This document shows positions 16,384-25,529 of a DNA stretch of 64,000 bases, one piece after another (the stretch's first letter is position 1; each line of letters begins with the position of its first letter). The DNA comes from Candidatus Sodalis pierantonius str. SOPE. Its GTDB lineage: Bacteria > Pseudomonadota > Gammaproteobacteria > Enterobacterales > Enterobacteriaceae. The translations under genes and the position numbers were made by a program. The notes below the pieces were generated by a model. The model was not told where the DNA came from. It did not search any database and saw only the letters and a list, made by a program, of their open reading frames with translations. The stretch is taken from NCBI RefSeq assembly GCF_000517405.1, contig NZ_CP006568.1, forward strand, positions 1,240,001 through 1,304,000, read 5' to 3'.

Positions 16384-18909
16384 ATGTCACAAGATCCCTT
16401 TCTGGAAAGAGAGGCAGAAAAATACGCGTTCCCGGTGCCAAGCCGAGAATTTATCCTCGCCCATTTAGCCAAGCGGGAAAAGCCCGCCAGCCGCGAGGAG
16501 TTGGCGCAAGAACTGGATATCAGTGGTGAAGACCAACTGGAAGGCTTGTGCCGCCGCCTGCGCGCAATGGAGCGTGACGGGCAACTGATTTTCACCCGTC
16601 GGCAGTGCTATGCGCTACCGGAGCGTCTGGATTTGTTGCGCGGTACGGTCATCGGCCATCGAGACGGTTTCGGTTTCCTGCGCGTCGAAGGCAGCAAGGA
16701 CGATTATTATTTGTCCGCCGAACAGATGAAAATGGCCATTCACGGCGATATCGTCATAGCGCAGCCGCAGGGCGCGGACCGCAAAGGCCGCCGCGAGGCG
16801 CGCATTGTGCGGGTGCTGGTGCCGAAAACCAGCCAGATCGTTGGCCGCTTTTTCATTGACGCCGGCAGCGCTTTCGTGGTGCCAGACGATAGCCGTCTCA
16901 GTTTCGATATCTTGATCCCGCCGGAAGCGACCCAGGGCGCCCGCATGGGGTTCGTGGTAGTGGTGGAGCTGACCCAGCGCCCGACGCGGCGCACCAAAGC
17001 CATCGGCAAAGTGGTGGAGGTGCTCGGCGATAATATGGGAACCGGCATGGCGGTGGATATTGCGCTGCGCACCCACGATATTCCCTATGTCTGGCCGCTG
17101 GAAGTCGAGCAGCAGTTGGCGAATTTAAAAGAAGAGGTACCGGAAGCGGCCAAGCGCGGGCGTATCGATTTACGCGCGCTACCCTTGGTGACCATCGACG
17201 GCGAGGATGCGCGCGACTTCGATGACGCGGTGTACTGCGAGAAAAAACGCAGCGGAGGCTGGCGTCTGTGGGTGGCGATAGCCGATGTGAGCTACTATGT
17301 CCGGCCGCATACGCCGCTGGACCAGGAAGCGAGCCGGCGCGCGACTTCGGTCTATTTCCCCTCGCAGGTGATCCCGATGCTGCCCGAGGTGCTGTCCAAC
17401 GGGCTGTGCTCCCTCAATCCGCAGGTGGACAGGCTGTGTATGATCTGTGAGATGACCATTTCCGCCCAGGGGCGTCTCTCTTCCTACAAATTTTATGAAG
17501 CGGTGATGAATTCTCACGCGCGCCTGACTTACAATAAGGTCTGGCAGATCTTGCAGGGCCAGCAGGAATTGCGCAACCATTACGCGCCGCTCATCAAGCC
17601 GCTGACCCAACTGCATGAAATGTATCAGACGCTGGAACAGGCCAGGTTGCAGCGCGGCGGTATCTCTTTTGAAACCGAAGAGGCCAAGTTTATCTTCAAC
17701 ACGGAGCGCCGCATCGAGCGTATTGAGCCGGTGAAGCGCAATGATGCCCATAAGCTTATCGAAGAGTGCATGATCCTGGCGAATATTGCCGCGGCGCACT
17801 TTGTCGAGAAGCATAAAGAGCCGGCGCTTTATCGCGTGCATGACCGGCCAAGCAATGACCATATCACCTCGTTGCGCACAGTATTGGGCGAACTGGGGCT
17901 GACCTTGGGGGGCGGCGATAAACCTGAGCCCAAAGATTATGCCGATATGATGAATTTGGTCGCTGGCCGTCCGGACCACGAAATGCTGCAAACCATGCTG
18001 CTGCGATCGATGAAGCAGGCGATTTATGATCCTGAAAACCGCGGCCACTTCGGGCTGGCGCTGCAGGCGTATGCTCACTTCACCTCGCCTATCCGCCGTT
18101 ATCCGGATCTTGCGTTGCATCGGGCGATCAAATATCTTCTCGGCCGACAGAATGGCGACGTCGATGGACGGGCCACACCGACCGGCGGTTGGCATTCCGA
18201 ACTGGAAGAGATGTTGCAGCTTGGCCAGCAATGTTCGCTCAGCGAGCGTCGCGCCGATGAAGCGACCCGCGACGTGGCGGATTGGCTGAAGTGCGATTTT
18301 ATGCAGGATCACGTTGGGCAAGTATTCAGCGGCATTATTACCAGCGTCACCAGTTTCGGTTTCTTTGTGCGTCTCGATGAGCTGTTTATCGACGGCTTGG
18401 TGCATGTCTCATCGCTGGATAATGATTATTATCGCTATGACAACATCGGCCAGCGGCTGATAGGCGAGTCCGGCGGCAGGGTGTACCGGCTCGGGGACGC
18501 GGTAGAAATCCGCGTTGAAGCTGTGCATATGGACGAACGCAAAATCGATTTTTCATTGATTTCCAGCCGCCGTCAGCCGTGCGGTGCCGGCAAAAGCGAG
18601 CGCCAGCGTCAGCAGCAGGCCGCCCGCGGCGCTAATGACGGCAAACCGCCGCGCCGCCGCAGCAGCAGTAAACAGCCCGCCAATTTTGAACCCGACAGCG
18701 CATTCCGGCCGACAGGGAAGGGGGGCGATAAACCCGGCGCAGGGCGCGGCAAAGGCGGTCACGCCTCTTCGGCGCCGGCCAAACCGTCGACCGAGGACAC
18801 TTCGCGCAAGAAAACCTCCGCCGAGGGCGCTACCCGTAATAAAGCCGCTGGCGGCAAAACGCGCCGCCGTAGGAAACCCGCCGCGGCTTCCGGTCGCTCA
18901 GAAAACTGA
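16384..18909 (+). CDS. rnr: Ribonuclease R
   Basis: 3'-5' exoribonuclease that degrades structured RNA and acts in trans-translation and cold shock. Layout: N-terminal winged-helix (about residues 20-85), cold-shock domains (about 85-240), the RNB catalytic domain with DGEDARDFDDAVYCE (the Asp cluster that binds Mg2+), an S1 domain (about 640-725), and a basic Lys/Arg/Ala-rich tail from about residue 735. 841 aa versus 813 in E. coli, the extra length being in the low-complexity tail. rlmB follows 71 bp downstream, as in E. coli. Confidence 0.97.
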   Translation: MSQDPFLEREAEKYAFPVPSREFILAHLAKREKPASREELAQELDISGEDQLEGLCRRLRAMERDGQLIFTRRQCYALPERLDLLRGTVIGHRDGFGFLRVEGSKDDYYLSAEQMKMAIHGDIVIAQPQGADRKGRREARIVRVLVPKTSQIVGRFFIDAGSAFVVPDDSRLSFDILIPPEATQGARMGFVVVVELTQRPTRRTKAIGKVVEVLGDNMGTGMAVDIALRTHDIPYVWPLEVEQQLANLKEEVPEAAKRGRIDLRALPLVTIDGEDARDFDDAVYCEKKRSGGWRLWVAIADVSYYVRPHTPLDQEASRRATSVYFPSQVIPMLPEVLSNGLCSLNPQVDRLCMICEMTISAQGRLSSYKFYEAVMNSHARLTYNKVWQILQGQQELRNHYAPLIKPLTQLHEMYQTLEQARLQRGGISFETEEAKFIFNTERRIERIEPVKRNDAHKLIEECMILANIAAAHFVEKHKEPALYRVHDRPSNDHITSLRTVLGELGLTLGGGDKPEPKDYADMMNLVAGRPDHEMLQTMLLRSMKQAIYDPENRGHFGLALQAYAHFTSPIRRYPDLALHRAIKYLLGRQNGDVDGRATPTGGWHSELEEMLQLGQQCSLSERRADEATRDVADWLKCDFMQDHVGQVFSGIITSVTSFGFFVRLDELFIDGLVHVSSLDNDYYRYDNIGQRLIGESGGRVYRLGDAVEIRVEAVHMDERKIDFSLISSRRQPCGAGKSERQRQQQAARGANDGKPPRRRSSSKQPANFEPDSAFRPTGKGGDKPGAGRGKGGHASSAPAKPSTEDTSRKKTSAEGATRNKAAGGKTRRRRKPAAASGRSEN

Positions 18910-18980
18910 TTACCGGGCCGCGACGTTTATTAGCACAACCCTAAACGGGCCGGCATGCCCGTTGACGATGAAAGACGATC

Positions 18981-19712
18981 ATGAGCGAAATTATTTACGG
19001 GATTCATGCTGTACAGGCCCTGTTGGAGCGCGATCCTCAGCGTTTCCTGGATGTGTATTTGTTAAAAGGACGCGACGACCGCCGTTTGCAGCCCCTGGTT
19101 CAGCAACTCGAGCAGGCCGGCATCGTTATTCAGATGGCCAGTCGCCAATGGCTGGATGAGAAAGCAGAGGGCGCGGTACATCAGGGTATCGTCACCCGCG
19201 TGCAGGCAGGGCGGCAGTTCCAAGAGAACGATCTGCCGGCGCTACTGGCACAACAGGCTGCGCCGTTGCTGCTGGTTTTGGATGGTGTTACCGATCCGCA
19301 TAACCTTGGCGCCTGCCTGCGCTGTGCCGACGCCGCCGGTGTCCATGCGGTAATAGTACCGCGCGATCGCGCGGCGCCGCTGAACGCCACCGCCAAAAAG
19401 GTCGCCAGCGGTGCCGCGGAGACCGTGCCGCTGATCCGCGTCACCAATCTGGCGCGTACGCTGCGCCTGCTGCAAGAGCATAATGTGTGGATCGTCGGCA
19501 CCGCCGGCGAGGCGGATCACCATCTTTATCAAAGCAAACTTACCGGGCCGCTGGCGCTGGTGATGGGCGCGGAAGGCAAAGGCATGCGGCGCCTGACCCG
19601 TGAACATTGCGATGAACTCATCAGCATTCCCATGGCCGGCGCGGTTTCGTCCCTTAATGTGTCGGTTGCCGCCGGAGTATGCCTGTTTGAAGCCGTGCGG
19701 CAGCGAGGTTAG
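18981..19712 (+). CDS. rlmB: 23S rRNA (guanosine-2'-O-)-methyltransferase RlmB
   Basis: SpoU-family methyltransferase that modifies G2251 in the peptidyl-transferase P loop. N-terminal L30e-like substrate-binding domain (about residues 1-80) and a C-terminal knotted SPOUT domain with the family motifs LDGVTDPHNLGACLRCADA, VMGAEGKGMRRL and IPMAGAVSSLNVSVAAG. 243 aa, as in E. coli. Downstream yjfI-yjfN are absent. Confidence 0.97.
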   Translation: MSEIIYGIHAVQALLERDPQRFLDVYLLKGRDDRRLQPLVQQLEQAGIVIQMASRQWLDEKAEGAVHQGIVTRVQAGRQFQENDLPALLAQQAAPLLLVLDGVTDPHNLGACLRCADAAGVHAVIVPRDRAAPLNATAKKVASGAAETVPLIRVTNLARTLRLLQEHNVWIVGTAGEADHHLYQSKLTGPLALVMGAEGKGMRRLTREHCDELISIPMAGAVSSLNVSVAAGVCLFEAVRQRG

Positions 19713-19989
19713 ACATCATCTTGCGGCCGCCGGTGAGCGCTATCGGGCCGGCGGCTGAGGCGCTTTTCGGTTACACCCGCCCCATGACGCCATGCGTATG
19801 TCCGCCCGCGCCACGGCCCTGACGGCCGAGGCGCCCAGTAAATGTTCGCGCCTTCGGCGTTGTCCGTTCTCGACTATGACGGCGGGCCGCGCCCTGCGGC
19901 GTATTCGGTTCTCGCCTTGACGACGTAGCGCACGCCGCTTGGGGTATTCGCGCCGATGAGCCCCTAAAATGCGCGTGCGCGCCGCGCCA

Positions 19990-20286
19990 TTACCGATAAA
20001 GAATCGCCTCTCCGTGCCAGACGCCGGGGGTGACCGTTTCATCGATCATCAGGATCTGGTAATAATGCGCCTGACGTTCATCCGCCTGGCGTTGAATGGC
20101 GTTTTTAGCATCCATCGGACTGCCGCGTTCATTTACGGTGACCTTGCCTGTCCGGGTCAGCGAACCTACCCTATTGCGGCTGATTTCCACCGCCTGTTTT
20201 TCGGGCGGCGGCGGTTTGCCGTTGAACACGCTACATCCCGCTAACGGCAAGCAGCAAAAGATGATCGTCAAAGGAAGTCATTTCAT
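19990..20286 (-). pseudogene. bsmA: BsmA-like lipoprotein (YjfO, DUF1471/YhcN family) with early TGA
   Basis: In E. coli BsmA is a biofilm and peroxide-stress lipoprotein. From ATG 20286 the sequence reads M-K-stop-LPLTIIFCCLPLAGCS: a complete lipobox signal peptide (LAGC, lipidated Cys about residue 18) interrupted by TGA at codon 3, probably from CGA or TGG. After that the frame is open to AILYR-stop and shows the DUF1471 core (RTGKVTVNERGSP..., DETVTPGVWHGEAILYR). An alternative is initiation at TTG 20271, five codons later, which would still leave a short hydrophobic lipoprotein signal but no basic residue. The name rests on family resemblance and the position upstream of yjfP. Confidence 0.7.
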
Positions 20287-20415
20287 AGCCAAATATCCGC
20301 AGTGCTTAGGTGATTAAAGTATAGCGAAACCGGCCAGCAGTGATTATGGTAATGACCGGACGCTGCGGCGACAGGACGGCGTAGCGTGACGTGTTACGGC
20401 GAACGGGGAGGCCCC

Positions 20416-21165
20416 ATGGTAGAGATGCATCAGGAGTACGTCGGCGACATCGAAGTGATACATGCGATGCCGGCGGGTGGTTATGCTTTAGGGCTGCCGA
20501 CGCTGTTTTTTTACCATGGCTACACCTTGTCCAAAGAGGTCTATAGCTATTTCGGCTATGCGCTGGCGCAGGCCGGGTTCCGTGTGATCCTGCCGGATGC
20601 TCTTATGCATGGTGCCCGTTTTGACGGCGATGAGCAACGCCGCCTGCGGCATTTTTGGGATATTCTGCGCAATAATATCGACGAATTGCCCACGCTGTAC
20701 GCCCATTATCGTCAGCGGGGGCAGATTGATGGGCAACGCGTTGGCGTCTGTGGCGCGTCGATGGGCGGCATGACGGCGCTAGGGGCGCTGGCGCGTTATG
20801 ATTGGCCGTTGTCTGCCGCGGCGTTGATGGGATCCGGCGATTTTATGCGGCTCAGCCGCACGCTTTTTTCGCCGGTGACGCCGGATGCGCCGGATTATGA
20901 ACGGCGCTTTGCCGCCGCGCTGGCGCCGCTGGCGAACTACGACGTCTTTCAGCGGCTGGATAAATTGGGTGATCGGCTGCTGCTGTTCTGGCATGGCGAC
21001 GCGGATCCGCTGGTGCCGCCGGCGGAAAGCGCGCGGCTGTATCAGGCGCTAGCAGCGCGCGGCGCCCATCATCGGGTGCGCTATCTCACCGAGCCGGAGA
21101 TTGGCCATAAAATTACCGTGGGCGCCCTCGCGGCCACCGTCGCTTTTTTTCGCGACGCCCTTTAG
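20416..21165 (+). CDS. yjfP: YjfP-like alpha/beta-hydrolase (esterase)
   Basis: Cytoplasmic carboxylesterase family. Seen: FFYHGYTLSKEVYSYFGYALAQAGFRVI oxyanion region (split here by eye), the nucleophile elbow GASMGGMTALG, a likely acid in HGDADPLVP, and a C-terminal GHKIT with the catalytic His. 249 aa, as in E. coli. I chose ATG 20416 (GGGGAGG upstream) over the more distal in-frame start at 20386, because it aligns with the E. coli N-terminus. The ula genes that follow yjfP in E. coli are absent; rpsF comes next. Confidence 0.9.
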   Translation: MVEMHQEYVGDIEVIHAMPAGGYALGLPTLFFYHGYTLSKEVYSYFGYALAQAGFRVILPDALMHGARFDGDEQRRLRHFWDILRNNIDELPTLYAHYRQRGQIDGQRVGVCGASMGGMTALGALARYDWPLSAAALMGSGDFMRLSRTLFSPVTPDAPDYERRFAAALAPLANYDVFQRLDKLGDRLLLFWHGDADPLVPPAESARLYQALAARGAHHRVRYLTEPEIGHKITVGALAATVAFFRDAL

Positions 21166-21289
21166 CGTTGCGGTTGAACGCCGAGCGCCGGCCGCGTAAC
21201 CCGGAAATAATCCGCCGCGGTCCTTGTGTTTAGCCGGCTGGATAAGTACAATTTCGCGTCATTTTTCGACCGCACACTTATCACGTTCC

Positions 21290-21347
21290 TTGCTTCCATG
21301 GGCCGCGGTTGACCCTGACAGGAGGCTGAATAATCCGTAAGGAGCAA
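21290..21347 (+). promoter_or_regulatory. Structured leader of the rpsF operon
   Basis: TTGCTTCC (21290-21297) can pair with GGAGCAA (21341-21347) across the Shine-Dalgarno of rpsF, enclosing a conserved-looking stretch with AGGAGGCTGAATAATCCGTAA. Known: S6:S18 complexes bind a structured leader with an exposed CCG in many bacteria and repress the operon. The pairing is seen; the regulatory role is inferred from the position. Confidence 0.45.
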
Positions 21348-21351
21348 TTCT

Positions 21352-21747
21352 ATGCGTCATTACGAAATCGTTTTTATGGTTCATCCTGACCAAAGCGAAC
21401 AGGTTGCCGGAATGATCGAACGCTACAGCGCCCTTATTACCGGTGCTGAAGGCCAGTTCCATCGCCTGGAAGACTGGGGCCGCCGTCAGCTGGCTTACCC
21501 GATCAACAAACTGCATAAAGCGCACTATGTTCTGCTGAACGTAGAAGCGCCGCAGGAAGTGATTGACGAGCTGGAAACAGCTTTCCGCTTCAATGACGCC
21601 GTTATCCGCAGCATGATCATGCGCGTTAAGCACGCGGTGACTGAAGCGTCTCCGATGGTTAAAGCGAAAGACGAACGCCGTGAGCGCCGTGAAGATTTCG
21701 CCACTGAAACCAACGAAGACTCTGATGCTGGGGATTCTGAAGAGTAA
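21352..21747 (+). CDS. rpsF: 30S ribosomal protein S6
   Basis: Platform protein of the 30S subunit that pairs with S18. Starts MRHYEIVFMVHPDQSEQV and contains LEDWGRRQLAYPI; the acidic C-terminal tail (EDSDAGDSEE) is the region polyglutamylated by RimK in E. coli. 131 aa, exactly the E. coli length. First gene of rpsF-priB-rpsR-rplI, with RBS AAGGAG. Confidence 0.98.
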   Translation: MRHYEIVFMVHPDQSEQVAGMIERYSALITGAEGQFHRLEDWGRRQLAYPINKLHKAHYVLLNVEAPQEVIDELETAFRFNDAVIRSMIMRVKHAVTEASPMVKAKDERRERREDFATETNEDSDAGDSEE

Positions 21748-21750
21748 TCG

Positions 21751-22071
21751 ATGATGACGGCGAACCGTCTGATGCTGTCGGGCACCGTGTGCAAGACACC
21801 CATCCGTAAGGTCAGTCCGTCAGGTATTCCGCATTACCAGTTCGTGCTTGAGCACCGTTCTGTGCAGCAGGAAGCCGGTTTTTCACGCCAGGCATGGTGC
21901 CGACTGCCCGTGGTGGTCAGTGGAAAACACACTCTCGATATAACTCGCAGTATAACGGTCCGCGCGCAGATCACCGTGCAGGGGTTCATCAGTTGCCATC
22001 AAGGGCGCAATGGCCTCAGCAAAATAGTTCTGCATGCCGAGCAGATTGATTTGATAGATTCTGGAGACTAG
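21751..22071 (+). CDS. priB: Primosomal replication protein N (PriB)
   Basis: OB-fold single-strand-binding protein that helps PriA restart replication forks. Recognisable by [56 protein letters not shown] and the end [12 protein letters not shown]. 106 aa; the tandem ATGATG leaves 21754 as an equally likely start. It is lodged between rpsF and rpsR, 3 bp after the rpsF stop, so probably translationally coupled. Confidence 0.95.
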
Positions 22072-22075
22072 CCCT

Positions 22076-22303
22076 ATGGCACGTTATTTCCGTCGTCGCA
22101 AGTTCTGCCGATTCACCGCGGAAGGCGTTGTTGAGATCGACTACAAAGACATCGCTACGCTGAAAAACTATATCACCGAAAGCGGTAAAATTGTCCCGAG
22201 CCGGATTACCGGTACTCGCGCCAAATACCAACGTCAGCTGGCCCGCGCGATCAAGCGTGCGCGCTACCTTTCCCTGTTGCCGTACACTGATCGTCATCAG
22301 TAA
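22076..22303 (+). CDS. rpsR: 30S ribosomal protein S18
   Basis: Starts [18 protein letters not shown] and ends [11 protein letters not shown], the typical 75-aa enterobacterial S18 with its conserved cysteine and basic residues. It begins 4 bp after the priB stop. Partner of S6 in the 30S platform. Confidence 0.98.
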
Positions 22304-22341
22304 TCGGTCATTGTCCACTAAGTCTTTGAGGGGATAAGGTA

Positions 22342-22794
22342 ATGCAAGTTATTCTGCTTGATAAAGTCACCAACCTGGGCGGTTTGGGTGATCAGGTTAA
22401 TGTTAAAGCGGGTTATGCTCGTAACTTCCTGGTGCCGCAAGGCAAAGCCGTGCCGGCCACCAAGAAAAACGTAGAGTATTTCGAGGCGCGCCGTGCTGAA
22501 CTGGAAGCCAAACTGGCTGACGTTCAGGCCGAAGCTGGAGCACGCGCCGCGAAAATCAATGAATTGGGCAGCGTCACCATCGCGTCGAAAGCAGGCGACG
22601 AAGGTAAACTGTTCGGCTCTATTGGTACTCGCGACATCGCTGACGCGATCACCGCCGCCGGCGTTAACGTCGCGAAAAGCGAAGTGCGTCTGCCGAACGG
22701 TGTTCTGCGCACGACTGGTGACCACGACGTCAGCATCCAGGTACACAGCGATGTTTTCGCTACCCTGAATGTGGTGATTGTGCCCGAAGCGTAA
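22342..22794 (+). CDS. rplI: 50S ribosomal protein L9
   Basis: Two-domain L9: N-terminal rRNA-binding domain (MQVILLDKVTNLGGLGDQV, GYARNFLVPQGKA), long connecting helix (about residues 40-75) and C-terminal globular domain. 150 aa; E. coli has 149. RBS GAGGGGATAAGGT. The operon ends with a terminator 20 bp downstream, right before an IS21 insertion. Confidence 0.97.
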   Translation: MQVILLDKVTNLGGLGDQVNVKAGYARNFLVPQGKAVPATKKNVEYFEARRAELEAKLADVQAEAGARAAKINELGSVTIASKAGDEGKLFGSIGTRDIADAITAAGVNVAKSEVRLPNGVLRTTGDHDVSIQVHSDVFATLNVVIVPEA

Positions 22795-22813
22795 TCGCGA
22801 GATTATCGACCTT

Positions 22814-22840
22814 AAAACGCCGGCCCTGTGCCGGCGTTTT
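22814..22840 (+). terminator. Terminator of the rpsF-rplI operon
   Basis: AAAACGCCGG (22814-22823) pairs with CCGGCGTTTT (22831-22840), loop CCCTGTG. A symmetric A-run/T-run hairpin that could work in both directions. Confidence 0.88.
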
Positions 22841-23001
22841 GCTATTTCGCCCGCGTTGCTGGTTCCGGTCACATCCGACCACTAATTCTGATTTCATCCG
22901 ATCACTGATTCCGGTCGCCCGATCAGCGATTCCAATTCTGTCTGATCGCTCATTTTCTGTTCCGCCATACTCTGGAGACTTTTAGCTTCCGGGGGCATGG
23001 C

Positions 23002-24555
23002 ATGGCACGTAAAAAGAAGAAAGCGAGAACGGAAATGTGCATCTATATTAATGTATTACGTATGAAATTCGAGCAGCGTCGCTCGAATCGCCCTATCGCA
23101 GCAGCGCTCGGCATAGGCTGTACTACCGTGCACGATATCCTCGGCCGATTCACGGTAGCTAACCTGGTCTGGCCATTGCCGGCGGAACTGTCCCCCGTCG
23201 ACCTCGACCGCCTGCTCTATCCCGGCAAATCCGGAAAAGTTATCAATACCTTACCCAGCTGGCTTGATATCGATACCGAGTTAAGCCGCAAGGGCATGAC
23301 CAAGCAGCTGCTCTGGATGGAATATCAGTCCGCCGTGGGCGGTGATGCCCTCGGTTACTCACAGTTTTGTGCACTGTTCCGTGACTGGAAAAAGAAGTAG
23401 CGGCGTTCTATGCGCATGGAGCACAAGGCTGGCGAAAAGCTCTTCATCGACTTCTGTGGCCCCACCGTACCTATCGTCAACCCTGCGACCGGTAGCGTAC
23501 GCCAGGTCGCTATCTTCGTCGCTGCCATGGGCGTGTCAGGCTATGCGTATATCGAAGCCTGCGAAGGCCAGGACATGGCATCGTGGCTCAACGCCAATAG
23601 CCGCTGCCTGCACTTCATGGGTGGGGTTCCGGAGCTGATGATACCTGATAATCTGCGCAGCGCTGTCAGCACCCCTGACCGCTATGAGCCGGTCATAAAC
23701 CAGAGCTACCAGGCGCTGGCAAATCACTATGAGACAGTGGTGCTACCGGCGCGCCCGAGAAAACCGAAAGACAAGGCGAAGGCAGAATCAACTGTGCAGC
23801 TGGTAGAACGCTGGGTTTTGGCCCGGTTGCGTAAACGTAGGTTCTACTCGCTGGCCGAACTCAACCAGGTGATACGAGAACTCAATCATGAGTTGAATCT
23901 GCGCCCGATGCGTCATTACGGCGGACAAAGTCGCCTTGAACGCTTCGAGCAGCTGGACAAACCGGCTCTTGGGCCTCTACCGCCCACACAATGGGAATAC
24001 AGTGAGTATCTCGTTGCCCGAGTGGGACCTGATTACCACATAGACTACGGCAAAAACTGGTACTCGGTGCCGCATCCGCTGGTTGGCGAGCGCGTTGACG
24101 TCATCGCCACCCAACGGCTGGTGCAAATCCACCATAAGGGCGTCTGCGTGGCTACGCACCCTCGCAGCGATAACGCCTATAGGCACACGACTCAGGCGGC
24201 GCACATGCCGGCTAACCACCATAAGGGGCAGAGTCAGTGGACGCCGGAAAGGCTGTGCAGTTGGGCGCTGTCGGTGGGTGCGTGCACACTGAAAGTGGTC
24301 GAGTCCATCCAAAAGAGCAAAGCCCATCCGGAGCAGGCTTACCGCTCCGTGCTGGGGCTACTCAATCTGCAACGGCGCTATGAGACGACGCGACTGGAGA
24401 AGGCCTGCGCGCTGGCGTTGGAGAAAGGGTGCATTAACCGCTCTTTCATAGCCAACGTATTGAAACACGGTCGTGAAAGTGAGGTCACCCAGGACGGAGC
24501 CGGCGTATCAATGCTGGTTCACGAAAACCTCCGAGGTCCGGATAGTTATCACTAA
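23002..24555 (+). pseudogene. istA: IstA transposase of IS21 family, in-frame amber codon
   Basis: DDE integrase-type transposase. The frame is open from ATG 23002 to 24555 (517 codons) except for one TAG at 23398-23400, where related proteins have a residue such as Gln (...RDWKKK-stop-RRSMRMEHKAGEK). The first part holds a helix-turn-helix (about residues 20-55), and the second the catalytic core beginning FIDFCGPTVPIVN, MIPDNLRSAV with the second Asp, and KAKAESTVQLVERW with the Glu. No other lesion. Without readthrough, only the 132-aa N-terminal DNA-binding piece and perhaps a re-initiated 381-aa core (ATG 23410) would be made. Confidence 0.88.
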
Positions 24556-24566
24556 GGAGAATAAAT

Positions 24567-25316
24567 ATGGATACACTGTTAATGGCTCTGCAAGAGCTGA
24601 AGTTGTCGACAATGGTCCAGGCGTTGGAGACGCAACGCGAACTCCCGAGGAGTTATGGGGAGCTGGGGTTCGAGGAGCGGTTGTCGCTGATGGTAGAATC
24701 GGAAAATTTGCATAGAAAAAACAACCACATATGCCGTCTTCGACGGCAATCGCAAATGCGCTTGCAGGCAAAACCGGAAGATATCCGCTATATCCCTAGC
24801 CGAGGAGTGACACCAGAACAGATGCGAGATCTGCTAGGGGGACAATATCTGAAATATCAGAAAAGCATACTCATCACGGGGCCGACAGGTACGGGCAAAA
24901 CCTGGCTCAGTTGTGCGCTTGGTGAGCAGGCATGCCGGCAGCAATATAGCGTGCGTTACTGGCGAGTGGGTCGGTTGCTGGCCCATCTTCACCAGTGTCA
25001 GGTAGACGGGACCTATCTAAAACAGCTTAAGCAGTTAGAAAAAATAGAGTTACTGATCTTGGACGACGTGGGCCTAGAATCAATAAGTCCGATGCAGGCA
25101 ACGATGCTGTTGGAGGTGATGGAAGATCGCTACGACAAAAGCAGCAGCATCCTGATCAGTCAACTGCCGGTGAAAAAATGGTATGGACTGATAGAAAACC
25201 CCACGACAGCTGACGCGTTACTCGATCGATTAGTACACCCCAGCTATAGACTGGAACTTAAAGGCGAATCACTACGCAAAGAGCAAGGAGTAGCCAGCAC
25301 AGGAAAAATAGACTAA
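24567..25316 (+). CDS. istB: IstB AAA+ helper ATPase of IS21 element
   Basis: DnaC-like AAA+ ATPase that assists IstA. 249 aa with Walker A GPTGTGKTWLSCALG (about residues 105-119), Walker B LLILDDVGLE, and sensor region SSSILISQLPVKKW, ending with RLVHPSYRLELKGESLR. RBS AAGGAGAATAAAT before the ATG, 11 bp after the istA stop. Intact. Confidence 0.94.
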   Translation: MDTLLMALQELKLSTMVQALETQRELPRSYGELGFEERLSLMVESENLHRKNNHICRLRRQSQMRLQAKPEDIRYIPSRGVTPEQMRDLLGGQYLKYQKSILITGPTGTGKTWLSCALGEQACRQQYSVRYWRVGRLLAHLHQCQVDGTYLKQLKQLEKIELLILDDVGLESISPMQATMLLEVMEDRYDKSSSILISQLPVKKWYGLIENPTTADALLDRLVHPSYRLELKGESLRKEQGVASTGKID

Positions 25317-25456
25317 ACCCGAGTCAGAAGATGAGCGAACACGTGATCGAATATCACTGGAATGGGTGATCGGAAAATATCGGAATAACTGATCGGATGT
25401 CGCCGGAACAGCTGATCGGATACGTCGGAATCTGCACGCGTAGAGGGTGGGACGAC

Positions 25457-25480
25457 AACCGGCCGAGCGCCGGTTTTTTT
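25457..25480 (+). terminator. Hairpin-T terminator right of the IS21 element
   Basis: AACCGGC (25457-25463) pairs with GCCGGTT (25469-25475), loop CGAGC, T-run through 25480. Oriented for plus-strand transcription, so before the IS insertion it backed up the rplI terminator. Confidence 0.75.
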
Positions 25481-25529
25481 GCGCTGCGCAAGGGCGCCGG
25501 CGTCAAGGGCAGCGACGGGGGCAGAATGG

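Larger units (their letters stand above)
22857..25436 (+). mobile_element. IS21-family insertion sequence with 5-bp target duplication
   Basis: 2,580 bp. The left end begins TGCTGGTTCCGGTCACATCC and the right end, reverse-complemented, TGCAGATTCCGACGTATCC. Inside both ends a degenerate unit of the form ATCCGATCA-x3-TTCCG is repeated several times (about 22870-22960 and 25340-25430), as expected for the multiple transposase sites of IS21 elements. The flanks carry CGCGT on both sides (22852-22856 and 25437-25441). It encodes istA and istB. The duplication and clean ends suggest a fairly recent insertion in the intergenic region after rplI. Confidence 0.92.

Noticed and set aside
17179..18405. 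Minus-strand 408-codon frame inside rnr
   Set aside because: Mirror of the RNB domain of RNase R, without its own ribosome-binding site or family motifs.
19740..20042. Minus frame of 100 codons downstream of rlmB
   Set aside because: Arg-rich, GC-driven frame overlapping the end of bsmA; no start signal.
22860..22960. Repeated ATCCGATCA...TTCCG units as a CRISPR array
   Set aside because: Repeats are degenerate, closely spaced without unique spacers, and lie at both ends of an IS21 element, where multiple transposase sites are expected.
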